Shown in pieces: positions 27,029 to 42,000 of a DNA stretch of 64,000 bases. The notes under the pieces were generated by a model, which searched no databases, was not told the origin of the DNA, and saw only the letters and a program-made list of their open reading frames with translations. The stretch is from Ereboglobus luteus. GTDB taxonomy: Bacteria; Verrucomicrobiota; Verrucomicrobiia; Opitutales; Opitutaceae. The position numbers and the translations under genes were made by a program. The stretch is taken from NCBI RefSeq assembly GCF_003096195.1, contig NZ_CP023004.1, forward strand, positions 1,220,501-1,284,500, read 5' to 3'. Within the stretch, counting starts at the first letter, position 1, and the number at the start of each line of letters is the position of its first letter.

Positions 27029-30000
27029 ATGAATAAAAACCCTGTTGCCATACGTTCGTGTGGGTCCATTGAACTTCGTTTGCCAGTGCTTGCGGTTGGC
27101 GTGCTGGCTTGGTTGTCCGCATCCATGCTTCAAGGGCAGGTTTCCGGCACTTTTGCCGGCAGCGGCACAAACTGGGGTGATGCCGCCAACTGGGCCGGGG
27201 CCAAGATGCCCGGCTCGACCGCCGGTGATACCGCGTTGTTCAATGCCGCCTCGAACTCCTCGCTCGCGAACAAGACCATTTCGCTCGGCTCGGCGCGCAC
27301 CATCGGCACGCTCAATGTCATCGGACCCAATTCGGTCGATCTGGCCCGTTCCCTGACCATCGGCTCGGCGGCCTCGCCGTCGCTCATTTTTGACAACGGC
27401 GCCTCGTCCGCCGTCATCAATCTGTCAGGTGGCCTTAACCTGAAATTTGGCGCTGACATAATCGCAAACAGCAACCTCGTCATTAATAACAACAGCGCGG
27501 TTCTCGGCAAAATCTCCATCCTCGGCGCGCTCAATGCGGGCTCCAAATCCATCACTTTTTATAACGACACCAGCTCGGCCGACATCACCGTGTCCGGCGC
27601 ACTGGCAGCCGGCTCAATCATAAAGAACGGCGAGGGAAAGCTGATTTTCAACTCCGCGTCACCCGCGTCAATCACCGGCCCGATCGCTCTCAACAATGGC
27701 GCCATTGTCATTGGCGGCGACAACGTCCTCGGCTCCGGGGTTTTCACGCTTGGGGCAAATGGCAACGAGAAAATGATTTCCCTCTCCGGCAGCATCAGCC
27801 GCACCCTTTCCAATTCGCTGGATATTTCGGCATCCGACCTTGTTGTCAGCCGCGAGGATATCCACACAGCGGAAGGTCTTAGCACGCTCACTTTTGATCC
27901 GGCCACCGCTTCGCTCACCAGCATTGGCGCCGGCGCCCGCACGATCACCGTCAACGCCTTTACGGGCCTGGCGTTTGGCGCGAATCAGTCGTTTTCCGGC
28001 GGCACGCTCGTCAAGGAGGGCTCGGGCGTGCTCACGCTCGGCGGCGCGAACAGCACGTTTTCAGTGCTCGATGTGCGCGCGGGCACAGTGGTCGGCTATA
28101 TTGGCGGCACGCCGGTGAACATCGGCGGCGGCTCGGGCCTTTTCGGTTCGGGCACCATTCGCGTTGATGGAGGCAACACCGTGCTTGAGGTTCGCGGCGC
28201 CAGTGCATCCGACACGCTCAACATTATCAACGGGGCGCACATCTCGCTCACGGACGAGGCGACTTTCCGTCTCACCAACGCCACACTCGGCCTCATGGGC
28301 GGTGTCATCGATCTCGGGAGCAGCGGTATTTTCGATTATCAAGGCAGTGTCATACTCGGCAGCACCTCGATTTTGGGCGCGCCGGCCGCGGGTTTCGATT
28401 TCGCGGGCAATGTTGCGTTTGACGCCACGCACACCGGCATCGCAGATAACGCCTCCTATCGCATCAATCTTGCCGGCACGGGCACGCAGGTGATATCGCG
28501 CACGGCAGGTGGCGCGGTCACTGTTTCCGGCACGCTCGTCAAGAACGGCTCGGGCGAGGTTGTGCTCGATTCCTCCATCACGTCATTCAACACCACCAAC
28601 GATTTTCAGCTCGCGAACGGCATGCTCACCCTCACGCAAGCCGGCCAGCTCGCCTCCACCGCCACCCTCGCGTTTTCCGGCTCATCGGCATCGCTCAACA
28701 TCGGCGGACACAACCAAGTGCTCGGCGGTGTGAAAGTTGGCTCCGGCGCGGCGGCGCTCATTTACATGGGCGGCGCGGCGGACACCGCCACGTCGCTTAA
28801 TCTCGGCGCGCTGTCCTTTGGCAACACGACTTCGGTTTTGCGCATACGCGATTACACGGACGGGACATTGCTGGCGGGCGCGCATGACATTGTGACGGCG
28901 TCCAACGGTGCCTCGCTTACATCGGAGCTCGGTCAGATTTGGTTCTACGGTTACAACAAGGGCGCGAGTTGGAACGGCTCCGAACTCACGCCCGGCAGCG
29001 GTCTGCTTGACAGCAACTGGGTCGGCGCGGCGTCGGGCAATTTGCGCTGGTTCGACCCGGCCAATTGGGAGCTTAACGACGAGTATGCCATCCCCAACTC
29101 CCCCGGCGCCACGGCGCGCATTATCAGCGCCAACATCCCTGGCGGTTTCCCCAGTTATACAACCATCAATCTCGATGGAAACACGGTCACGCTTGGGCAC
29201 ATTTATTACAACGGCATCCCACGCTCGCGCATCACAAACGGCACCATCGTTTTCGACACCGGCGTCTCCGGCTCGAACGCCACTTATTATACGAACAGCA
29301 CCCAGGACATGTTCAGCACGACCAGTTCGGCCCTCAAAGTCATACTCAAAAGCAATCTCGAATTTACGGGACCGAACACCGTGTTTATTTACAGCCCCAT
29401 CACCGGCACCGGCGGCATCATCTTGAAGAACGGCAATTTGCGCTTCTACGCGGCCAGCTCCAACGGCTCTTTTTCCGGCGGCATTGACATCTATAATAGC
29501 CGCTCTATCGGCATTGAGGGTGCCAACTCCACCGGTTACACGACCTACTCCGGCTTGGGCAGCGGCACGGTTACCATTCACGGCACGGGAGGCATTTACG
29601 GCATGGCGGTGGACGGCGTCCACCGAAACATGGTGCTTATCAACAACCCGATCGCCTTCGATCTGGTTTCGGGGAGCGCGACACTCAATGCGTATGCGAT
29701 CTATCTCAACGGCACCAGCAACATCGCCCTATCGGCCGGCGAACGGGTCTATATCAATGCCACCGACAGCACCACCTCAACCAGCTATGCCAGTAGCAAT
29801 TCGGTGATTCTCGGTTCGAACTTCAGCTTTACCGGCGCGGGCGGCGTGACCTTTAGCGGCACTTCGCACAAGCGCATTTACAGTGGCAACAACACCTTCA
29901 CCGGCGGGTTGACCCTGGCGAATGGCACCCTGTGGGTCGACGCGGGCAGCAACAACATCGTGATCGGCGAGGTGAGCCCCGGCAACAATTACATCGGTGC

Positions 30001-33000
30001 GGGCAATGTCACGCTCACCGGCGGCTCCCTGTGGATGAGCACCAGCGGCAGCATGTTGATCAACGGCGGCACATTGAATATCGCCAGGGGCACTTTTGGT
30101 TACGCGCCGGCAGGCGGCATGTGGCTCAACGCCGGCATTATCACGGGCACGGGCACGCTTCGCTCCGATCGCGACATGATCTTCAACGGCGGCACCCTCT
30201 CCCCGGATGTTTCGCTCACATTCCTGGGCGGCGTCACCTCGAGCGTTCGCGCCACAAACAACGACATCCATGCGGGCGTGATCAAGGTCAACAATGTCAG
30301 CAAAGGCGAAAGCGGAACCAAGATTTTGGATGCCAGCATCAAAAGCCTGGAGGCCACAGGCCGGGTCTCCGCAAACATGGGCTCGCTGGTCGTCAGCGCA
30401 TCAAACCAGTTGATCTCGCCCATCCTCAGCCTCAATGGCGGCATGCTGGCCCTCGCGGACAATGTGACCAACAACACCATCAACGCGCTCTATCTCGGAA
30501 GCGCCGGCGGCATGCTCTCGCTGGGCACTGACAGCGGCCTGGAGTTTTTAACCACCGGCACCGGCGCGAATTGGTCCACCACCGCCACCCTGCTTCTCCA
30601 AAACAGCAACGGCGTTTGGACATTCAACGGCAACGGCTCGTATGTCCGTTTCAGCAACTCCAGCGTCCAAACTTACCTCACTGGCACCTTGTTGGAAAAC
30701 ATCGCCTTCACCGGCTTTGAAAATGGCGCGAGAATCGAGAGCGACGGCACCTATTGGTATTTGATTCCCGATGGGGATGCGACCAACGAATGGTCCGGCA
30801 CGGGCGGCAACAATAATTGGAGCACCGATGGCAACTGGCTAGGCGATGCGCCCAACGCCACTGGCGCCAGCGCCTCCTTCCGAAACCTTGATGAAAACAT
30901 CTCCGGCAAAACCATCCTCGTGGACGGCGAACAAACCATCGGAACCCTGAACGTCCAGGCCTCCGTCACCGCCACGATCGGCGGCTCCGGCACGCTCGTA
31001 TTCAGCAATACCGGCAACGCGAACGCCACCATCACCGCCGCCGGCAACAGCAAGCACTTCACCGCGACATGGCGGCTGAATTCAAACACCGACCTCCGCG
31101 TCACCTATCCCACGTATCAATCAACCGTGCGCCTGGCCAACAGCATCACCGGTGATGGCGATCTGCGCATCGTCGGCTCCGGCTATTCGATCAATGCCGC
31201 CGGCAACAACTCCGCATGGACCGGCAACCTCATCTGGGACGACACCGTCCGCATCAGACTCGACTCGGGCAACCAAAACGTCCTCACCGGCTCCGGCACC
31301 TTCTTCATAGGCGACGCCGGCAGCGCAAAGACCTACACCATCGAAGCCGTGGGTGGAGCACGCACACTCAACCTCGCCGGCGGCTGGGTCCTCAACGGAC
31401 ACCTGGCAACCGGCCTGCAACCAAATACCTCGACTTACTACAACCTAACCATCAACGGCGCGGGTTATCTCAGCACCGGGCAGCACACCATCATATCAAA
31501 CTGGAACGCCTCCGGCACAAACCCCCTGCTCACCTTTAATGGTGTGATCAGCGGCCCCGGCGGCATCACCACCAGCGGCATCGGACGCCTCGTCTTCAAC
31601 GCCTCCAACACTTACACCGGCGACTTCGTCTGGGACAGCGGCCTCGCCGTGACATTGGGAGCGGACGACGCGCTCGGCCGCGGCACCTTCCGCATCAACT
31701 CCTCGTATGATCCCAAACCCATACAATACTGGTCCGTAACACCCGCCGCCGGCGTCAAGCTTTCCAATCCCCTCGTCGTCTCAGCGGGCAACCATCAAAT
31801 ATACCTCACCGGCAACCCATTGTGGTTTGACGCCAACAGCGGCGACTTGGGTGTCTCCAGCACCTTCACCGGAACCCTGGGAATCCGGGGCGGCACCATC
31901 ATATTCGGGAAAGACCACGTCATCGAAGGCACCGGCGGTTTCGATAATCAAGGCACGGGGGTCGCCAGCTACCAGTATTGGCTTGGCGGGGAAAACACCT
32001 TCTCCGGCAACTTCATCACCAACATAAACACCACCAGCTACACCGTCATCGGCGCCAGCTCCACCCAGGACGGCGGCGGTGTCGTCACCAAGGGTCCCAT
32101 CGGCACCGGCGCCCTAATCCTCAACGCCCAAGGCCTCGCCGTTTACAGCGACACCGATCTCGTCACCACCCAAACCCTTGGCAACACCATCCTCATCAAC
32201 ACCGCCTACGGCCTTTCCTACTACGGCGGCCGCACCATCGCCGCCCTCGGCACCAACCACGCCGACACCCTCGTTCTCAGCGCCAACACCCTCGGCATGC
32301 GCAACGGCGCGGAAACCATCTTCAACATCACCTCCGGCACCCTCGTCGTCGCATCTAAAATCCTCGACGGCTCCGGCACGCCCTATCTCCTCGCCAAAAC
32401 AGGCGCGAGCGTGCTCGAACTCGCCAACACCGACAACGAAATCTCCGCCGGCATCGATGCGCGCGCCGGCACTGTGCTCATCCGGGCCGCGAGTGACAAC
32501 GAGCAAGTCGGCACCGGAGCCTCCGCCTTCGGCACCGGACGCCTGCGCACCTCGACCGTCACCAACACCGGCAACGCCGGCGCCTTCGAGGTTGTCGCCG
32601 TTGACAGCGGCACCGTTACGCTGAATGGCACGGACCGCATCATCCTCAACAACAACGGCCAGTTCCGCGTCACCGGCAACAACGCCACCACCGTGCTCGC
32701 CTCCGGCGCCGCCCTCACAAGCACCGGCGCCGCCGGGCAGGAAGGCTCGCTCGTCGCCGGCCTTTTCCAAACCACCAACGGCACCCTCGGCGTGAAACTC
32801 AACACCGTCAACTGGACCCTCGGCGCCGGCACGGTAACCCTTGCGCGCTCAAACCTTCTCGCCGGTGCGCAGGACATCTATTTCACCGACAACAGCCGGC
32901 TGAACATCAACAAAACCGCGCAGACCATCAATGGCGCGATCCACGTTTCCGGCAGCGCGATCATCGACGTTTCCGGCGGCTCCGCGCACAACCCCGTCTC

Positions 33001-36000
33001 AATCCTCACCGGGAACATATCGGTCAATGCCACCGACAGCCTGCTGACATTCCTCGGATGGGATGCCGACCCGATCACCGGGCTTGGCTCCACGCTCATA
33101 CGCTCGAGCCTGGTTGAAGGCGCGGTGATCAATGGCGTGAAACTCGGAAGCAATGCGGCGACCTCCGTCGTGGTTCAGCGCAACGACAATGGCATCCGTG
33201 TGCTCCTGCCCTTCGACCAGATATTCGTGTGGAATGGCACGGCCGGCAACTCCCAGTGGGCCATGAACAACTGGATGAAGCAGGACGGCCTGCACCTGCC
33301 CGATGCGCAACCCAATGCAAAAGGCGCGTATGTCACATTCAACACCGAGCTCGCCAATCTCAACGGCGCGACCATCACGCTGCCCTCCTCGCGTTATCTC
33401 AACAATTTGGTTTTTGCCGGCGGATCAAACACACCCTACGCAATCGGCGGCCTCGGTGGCGCCTCGTTGGTTTTCCAAGGGCTGACCGCCGACGCATCAG
33501 GCTTTATCGTGCAAACCGGAGTGAGCGACGTCACCATCAACGCGGGCATCCAGCTTGAGTATGACACCACGGCCGGCAAGGGGAAGAACCTCTCCATTGA
33601 GCAAAACGGCGCCGGCTGGCTCATCTTCAACAGCAAGATCGAGGGCCCCGATTCCATCGTGACGGTGAGCGGCACCGGCGCGGGCGCGGTCGTGTTCAAT
33701 GCCGCGAACATGTTCAGCAAAGGCTTCGTCGTTGAAAGCGGCGAAGTGCACATCGGCGCCGACAGGCTCAACACCGGGGACGGCGGCCCGCTGGGCGTCG
33801 GCGCGATCATGGTCGTGGGCGGCACATTGCGCGCCACCGACGGCGCGGGCAACGACGCGAATCGCACGCTCATCAACGACATCGTGTTCGCCGGCGACCT
33901 GACGGTCGCGGGCACGGGCGCGCTGTCGATCACCGGCGCGGGCACGATCGTCGCGGACGCGACTGTGACCGTCACCGAGGCAAGCGGCACCTTTGTCCTC
34001 GGCTCCGAGGGCGAAACGCTCTCCGGCACGAACAACCTGTTCTTTGAGGGTGAGGGTCAGACGGTGGTGGTCTCCGAACTGGACCTCGGCGTGGTGAACG
34101 TTTCCGGCTCCCTCACGGAGCTCGACGGTGTCATCAGCGGCACGACAAAGATCATAAAAACCGGCACCGGCACGCTGCTGCTGCTCGCGGAAAACACGCA
34201 CAGTGGCGGTGTGGTAATGCAAGGCGGCATCACCGGCATCAACAACAACTCCGCACTCGGCACCGGCACGGCGATGCTCGGCAGCGGCACGCTGCGCCTC
34301 GACGCGAACAACCTCTCGCTCGCCAACAATTTCAGCCTCGACAGCACCGGCGAAGTGAACACGCAAACCCACACCGGCACCCTCACGGGCGTGATCAGCG
34401 GCGCGGGCAACATCGCCAAGGCCGGCACAGGCGTGCTCACCCTTACCAACGCCGCCAACACACACAGCGGCACCATGCTCGTGCAAGCGGGCACACTCGC
34501 GCTCGTCGCGAACAACGCCGCCGGCGCCTCGACGATCCATGTCGATTCGGCCGCCCGTGTTGACCTTTCCTACACCGGCAGCCTCGCCAATGCGGTGAGC
34601 GGCGCGGGCGTGCTCGAAATCAACGGCGACATCCTCGTCAACGGCGGTGCCGCAAGCAACGCCTTCACCGGCACCTGGGCGGTCAACGACACCATGCGAA
34701 TCACCGGATCGGACGCGCTCGGCACAAACAGCAAAATCGCCCTCCCCGGCCTGCTGCAAACCACCGGCACGGCAGACATCACACTCAACAACGCCCTCAC
34801 CGGCAGCGGCACGGTGCAGTTCAACGGCAGCGGCACGCACGCGTTCGGCTCCAGCGTCGGCTCCGCCTTCACCGGCCTCGTGGATGCGCGCGAAGGCGTC
34901 TTCACCTGGGACACCGATGCGAGCACGGCCCTCGTAAACAACGCGACACTTAAGGCAACCGGCGGTCGCGTTGACATAGCCGGCGGCGCACAAAACGCGG
35001 GCACCCTCGTCGCCAACGGCGGCACCTTTGCATTCACCGGCACGGCCAACGTCACCGACTTCGCCATCACCGCGGATAGCGCAGTCCACTTCGACCAGGA
35101 CAAGCTCTCCGCCAAGTCGCTCCTGCAGCAAGACGACGCCACCACCGAAATCCTCGTCGTTTCCGCCAACACCTGGACCGGAACCATCGACGACCTGCGC
35201 CTCGTGAACAACTCCGGCGCGACCCTCGGCGCCAGCTCGACCCTCGCGGCCACCAGCGGCACCGACGCGCTTGCGATTTACAGCAACACCCTCGCCACGA
35301 GTGACAACAAAACCCTGACACTCGCCTACCGCCTGACCGAACTTCAGCTCCAAGCCGGCAAAACCCTCGACCTCAACGGCGACACCACAACACCCGACAC
35401 AGGCGACGAACTCAACGCCCTGATCAGCGGCGTGGGCAGCCTGCAAATCTCGGCCAACAACGCCATCACGATCAAAACCGCCGCCACCCACACCGGCATG
35501 ACCACAACCGCCACCGGCACACTCAAGGCCGGCGCCGCCGATCTCCTCGCCACCTCGGCAGTCCTCGTCAACAACGCCGTATTCGACGCAAACAACCTCA
35601 ACCAAACCCTGCAAAACCTCCAGGGCAGCGGCACACTCCTCTATGGAAGCGGCACGCTCACGTTGCAAAGCGGCTCCTACGCCGGCCTGCTCGACGGCAC
35701 GTCGCTCCTCGACAAAACGACCGACGGCACGCTCACCCTCTCCGGCAGCAACACCCACAGCGGCACCACCCGCGTGAGCGCGGGCATCCTCCGCGCTACA
35801 AACGCCGGCGCGCTCGGCGCCTCCGCACTGAACATCGCCGCCCCGGCCACCGCGGAACTCTCCGCGATCACCGGCACGCTCGCCAACACCCTCGCCGGCA
35901 GCGGCACCCTGCGCGTCGTTGACAACACCTCGGTGAGCCTCACCGGCAACGCCTCCGCATGGAGCGGCGTCACCAACGCCGATTCGGGCCGCCTCTATGT

Positions 36001-39000
36001 GAACACAACTCTCGGCGATTCCGCCGCCCGCCTCAATGTTTACGCAAGCGCCACGCTCTCGGGCACCGGCAACATTTACGGCCACACGGTGATCAACGGC
36101 GGCGTGCTGGCCCCCGGCAACAGCCCGGGCAAGCTATTCTTCACCGGCACGCTCCAACTCTCCAACGCCACCTTCGAATACGATCTCAGCAACATCACCA
36201 ACCCCGGACACATCGACCAAGGCGCGTTGAACATCAACGACCGCACGGATGTGACCGGTGATGTGATCCTCACCGGCATGAGCACGATCAACGTCCTGGT
36301 GGCTCTCACACCGCTAGCGAAAGGCGAGTATGACCTCGTCTATTACACCGGCACGCTCATTGGCGATGCCTCCAATCTCAAGTTCGGCGCGATGAACGGC
36401 ATTGCCCCCACGGGCACCGACGCCGCCAAGTATCTGGTGAGCACGGGCGAGGACCACTACATCAAGCTGCTCTACGATTTCGGCTACTTCACCTATTGGG
36501 ACGGCGGCACCGGCACCAACTGGAACAACAACAAAGTCGACGGTGGCAGCGGCACTTGGTATGCGCCCGCCGGCTCCATGACCTACACCGCATGGAGCGG
36601 CTCGGGCGGCTCGCCCAACGGCGAATGGCTCGACGCCGGCTTCGCGATCTTCAAGGGCGACGCGGGCACCGTCACCGTGGACAACAGCACCGGCAGCGGC
36701 ACGATCGCCTTCTCCGGCGCGCAATTCAAGACGGACGGCTACCTGCTCACCGGCGGCACGCTCACCACCGGCGGCACCGACGCCGTTGTGCTCAACATCG
36801 ACAGCGCCGTCTCCGCCACCATCGCCACCACGATCACCGGCACGCACAACGTGGAGAAAGATGGCGCCGGCACGCTCGTTCTCGCCGGCACCAACACCTA
36901 CACCGGCACAACCAGCATCATCGGCGGCGCACTCGTGACGACCAACGAACACGCGCTCGGCGCGAACGCCGTGAACCTCGCCGCCAACGCCACCCTGCGC
37001 GTCGCCTCCGGCAGCATGACCTTCGCCACCGCGATCACCGGCGGCGGCCTCCTGGAAGTCGATCTCGCCAGCGCGACGGACGCCTTTGCCTTCGCCGCCA
37101 CCACCGGCACCGCCTTCACCGGCACGGCGAGCTTCAACAACAGCGCGTATCTCCTGAACAACAACACGCTGGCCAACGCCACCGCGAAACTCAACGCCGG
37201 CAACACGACCACCGTGGCCACCGGCACGCAGCACATCGGCAACCTCACCGCCAGCGGCGGCGCGCTCGGCTTCACCTACGCCACCGGCACGCAAGCCGAC
37301 GGCATCATCCGCACCGGCGCGTTCGACGCGATCAGCGGCACGGTCACCGTTTCGAACACCAACCCGTCCACCGGCACGACCGGTCTGTTCGCAAGCACGC
37401 TCCTGCAACAGGACGAGGGACTCTCCGTGCGCCTCCTTAACGCGACGACCGTCAGCAACACCAACCTGACCCTCGCCGGTGGCGCGACCACGACCGCCGA
37501 CATCCGCGACGGCGTGGTGACGACCGCCACGGCCACCTACACGCAGGCGCTCAACTACACCGGCGGCCTCGCGGTCGATTACGCGCTCACGCAGCTCGAC
37601 CTCGTCGCCAGCCGCACCACCACGCTCTCCGGCGACACGACCGACACCGCCGCCGCCGAACTGCACGCCCAAATCACCGGCGCGGGCAATCTCGCCATCA
37701 ACGCCACCAACGCGATCACGCTCAACAACGCCGCCAACACCTACACCGGAAAAACCATCGTCAACACCGGCACCCTCGTGCTCGGCGTTGACAATGCGCT
37801 CGGCAACACCAGCGAGCTGACCATCGCCTCCGGCGCCGTTGTCGACACGAATGGCCGCGCGCAAACCATCCGGAACACCAATCCCAACACCAGCATCATA
37901 AACGGCTGGCTCAACATCCATGATGGCTCCGTGATCAAATACAGCGGCACCGGCGGCACCGACAATATCCTGTTGAGCATCGGACATCAGTCGGGCGCAA
38001 GCGGCACGGTGACAGTGAGCGGCAACGGCTCGCAGCTGAGCCTCAATGAATCGCCGAGTTACATCGTCAACCAATTCGTCATTGGCAACAGCGGCACCGG
38101 ACTGCTCGACATCAAACAGGGAGGTCTCGTGAATATCAGCGGGGCCAACAGCTCCATCATTGCCGGCTATACCGCCGGTGGCGTGGGCACCATCAACGTG
38201 AGCGGCAACGGCTCGGAACTGAACACCGACAACCAAATGCTCCTGGGCTTCGGCGCCAATTCGGCCGGCCACCTCAATATCTCCGACGGCGCCCAAATGA
38301 CCACCAGCAGTTTCCTTTACATCGGCAAGCACGCCACCGGCACGGGTGCCGTCATGGTGACCGGCCCCGGATCCCGGCTCAATGCGCAGGGAAAAACCAT
38401 TAGTGTTGGAGACAAAGGCACCGGCACGCTCACCATCGAGAACAGCGCCTTGGTTGAGGCGGGCACTCTAAGAATTGGCGCCGCCGCCACTGCCAATGGC
38501 ACCCTGAACCTTGACGACGGCGTGCTTTCCCTCGGCAGTTCGCTGATCAAGTCCAGCACCGCCACCGGCACCGCCTTCATCGACAGCGGCACGTTGCGCG
38601 CCAGCGGCGCGGCCCTGACAATCAGCGGCTTCGCCGGCGACGAGTTTTACATCAAAAACGGCGGCGCGTGGTTCGACACCAACGGCGCGCGCATAACGGG
38701 CTCCAGTGCCATCGCCGGCACCGGCGCGCTGAACAAAGTCAACACCGGCACGCTCACGCTCTCCGCGTCGAACAGCTACGCGGGCGGCACCGAAATCAAC
38801 GAAGGCACCCTGATCATGGGCAACGAAAACGCCCTTGGCTCCGGAACGGCCAACATCGTCGCCGACGCCGAGCTGCGCATTTCCATATCCAACACCGTCA
38901 CCCTCGCCAACGCGCTCAAGGGCTCGGGCCTCCTGAATATCAACCTCAATGATGCCGACCGGACCTTTGATTTCGGCGCTACCGGGGCCGCGGCCACCGG

Positions 39001-42000
39001 CGCCTCCTTCACCGGCACCGTGCGACTCGCCAACGCCACGCTTAACCTCGGCACCGATGCGGCGCACACAAACAACGCCCTCGCCCTCGCCAGCTCGATG
39101 CTTGAATTGCGCTCCGGCGCCATCCTCGCCACCAACTCCGAAACCCGCCACCTCGGCGGCCTGGACATGGGCGCGGGAAGCGTGACCCAAATCGACATGA
39201 CCGCGATCGTGCCGACGCAAGTGCTGCAAACCGGCACGCTCGCCGTGGACAGCGGCGCGAAGATCGCCTTCAACGGCTACACTGGCACCACGCCGGTCAT
39301 CTCCTCGACCAACCCCGTCAACTTCCTCGACCAGGACGGCCTGACCGCGCACGCCACGCTGCTCATCGCCACCGACAACCTTCTCACAGACAATATTCAC
39401 GTTGCCATCACGCAGGAAGACGGCGTCACGCCGATTACCTTTGGCCAGCAAATCGACTACGGCGCGGCCATCGCCACCTATAATTACACCGCGCTGACCG
39501 GCACCCAGGCACAAGCCCACTCCGGAACAGTCAGCGGCACCGCGGGCCTCTACTACGATTACCTCCTGACGACCCTCGACATCAAGAGCGGCACAACCCT
39601 CGTCCTCGACAGCACCGCCGCCACGGACAAAACGCTCTCGGCCCTCATCACCGGCTCGGGCAACCTCGAACTGGTCGCCGGCTCCGGCCACATCATCCTG
39701 AGCCATAGCAACAGCTACACCGGCACGACCACGATCACCTCGGGCACGACCATACTCGACGCAACCGACGCGCTCGGCCAGACCGCGCACCTAACCGTCA
39801 CCGACTCCGCCGCGCTCGACCTGGGTGGCCACAAGCAAACCATCACCAATGGCGCGCAAATCGACGGCGGCCTCTACAACAGCCACACTCACGCCGCCAT
39901 CACGGGCAGCCTCGGGCTTGGCGGCCTGGTGAGCATCACCAGCACCAACGCCGGCTTCGCGGCGAACGTCGGGGTCACCGGCACGACGACAATCAACAAC
40001 ACGCAGGCGCTGGGCAACAGCGGCACGGCAAACGTGACCGGCGAACTCGTCCTCGACAGCGCCACCGGCACGCTCGCCAAGCAAGTCGCGGGCACGGGCA
40101 CGGTCTCGCTCATCGCCAGTTCGAGCGTCGCGCTCACCGGCACCAACACGCTCTCGGGCGAATGGAACATCGCGCAAGACACCGCGCTGCGCGCCAGCAG
40201 CACCGCGAACCTCGGCCTGGCCGACATCCTCCTGGACGGCCTGCTGAGCTTCGAGAACGCGGCCGACGAAACCCTCGCCAACAACCTTAGCGGCAGCGGC
40301 ACCTTCGCCAAGGAAAACACCGGCAACCTGACAATCAGCCACTCGAACGCCTTCGCCGGAGCGACGCAAATCGACAGCGGCACGCTCACCCTCGCCGACC
40401 TCGGCGGCGTCGGCACAAGCACCGTCGCCAACAACGCGATCCTCGACCTCGCGGGCACGGGCACCTTCGCCAACACGATCTCGGGCACCGGCGTGAACCT
40501 CGTCTCCGGCAGTGTGAGCCTGCGCGGAACCAACACCGCCTTCACCGGAACGCTGCGCGTCACCGGCACCGCCGACATCACCGACAACGACCAAGTCGGC
40601 GGCGCCACCGCGCACACCGTCATCGCATCCAATGCGAAACTGGCCACCACCGCGACCAGCTTCATCCACGACCTGACCGGCGACGGCATCCTCGCCATCA
40701 ACTCGGTGAGCGGCACCTTCGACTTCATGGCGACAACCGGCAGCGCCTTCGCGGGCACGGTGACGCTCGACGCGACCGCGCTCACGCTCAACACCAACCA
40801 CAACACCGAGGCGCTCGCCAGCGCGACGCTCCAGCTCAACACCGGCGGCATCCTCCACTCCAACGGCGAAACCCGCCGCATCCACGGGCTGACGCTCAAC
40901 GGCGGCGCGCTCTGGCTGCCGATGAACGGCGTGGACCCGGTCGAGGTGCTCAACGTCGGCACGCTCTCCATCGCCGACCTCGGCAGCACGGTGGTCTTTG
41001 AAAACTACACCGGGGGCACGACCGCGATCATCGACTCGACCGTCCAGAAGAACTGGCTCGACCAGGACAACCTCACGGACAACGCAACACTGCTCGTCGC
41101 CGCCGACACGCTCGCCGAGGCCGCGCCGCGCCAAATCGCCATTTACAAGGCCGACGGCACCGCGCTGTCCAACGGCCAGACAATCGAGCACGACGAAGTT
41201 TACGCCATCTACAACTACACCGCGCAAACCACCGGCAGCGCCAGCGCCCACACCAGCGGCAGCCTCGCCCCCGGCCTCTACTACGACTACGTGCTCACCG
41301 AGCTCAACGTGAAGCAGGACAAAACCCTGCAACTCACCGACGCCGGCGCGACCGACGACACGCTCTCGGCCGCGATCACCGGCGACGGCAGCGTCACCTT
41401 CACGACCGGCTCGGCGATGACCCTCACCGGCTCGAACACCTACACCGGCACCAGCACGCTGATCAGCGGCACGGTGGTCGCCGGCGTGGACAACGCGCTC
41501 GGTTCCACAAAACTCATCCTCGTGGAAATCCCCGCCACCTTTGACCTGAACGGCAAGGCGCAAACAATCGCCGAGGGCGGCCGCATCGACGGCCACCTCG
41601 CCGGCACGGGCACGCTCACCCTCGCCTCGGGCACCCTCGCCATCAACAGCGCCAACGCCGACTACAGCGCGCAAACCAACATCGGCGCCCCCGCCACCGT
41701 GCACGCCACCGACGCCGGGGCGCTTGGCACCTCGCACGTCCAGCTCGACGGCGTGCTCAAGGTTGACGCCACCGGCACGATGCAAAACACCCTCGCCGGC
41801 TCCGGCCAGTTCCACGCCTCGAGCGGAGACATCACCCTGGTCAACTCCAGCGCCTCCTTCCACGGCACCGGCACGGTCACTTCCGGGCGCCTCACCGCGA
41901 CCGAAATCGACGCGCTCGGCGACGCGCCGATCGGCGTGGCCGCCGGCGCGGGCTTCGAGCAACTCAACGTCACCGGCACGCTGCAAAACGCCCTCTCCGG

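Noticed and set aside
33497-36085. Minus-strand open frame of 862 codons within the first autotransporter, and similar long antisense frames (e.g. 39791-42013)
   Set aside because: Extreme GC3 and the repeat structure of the sense gene leave the antisense frame open; composition is unnatural (Ala/Gly/Val/Arg only) with no domain character.
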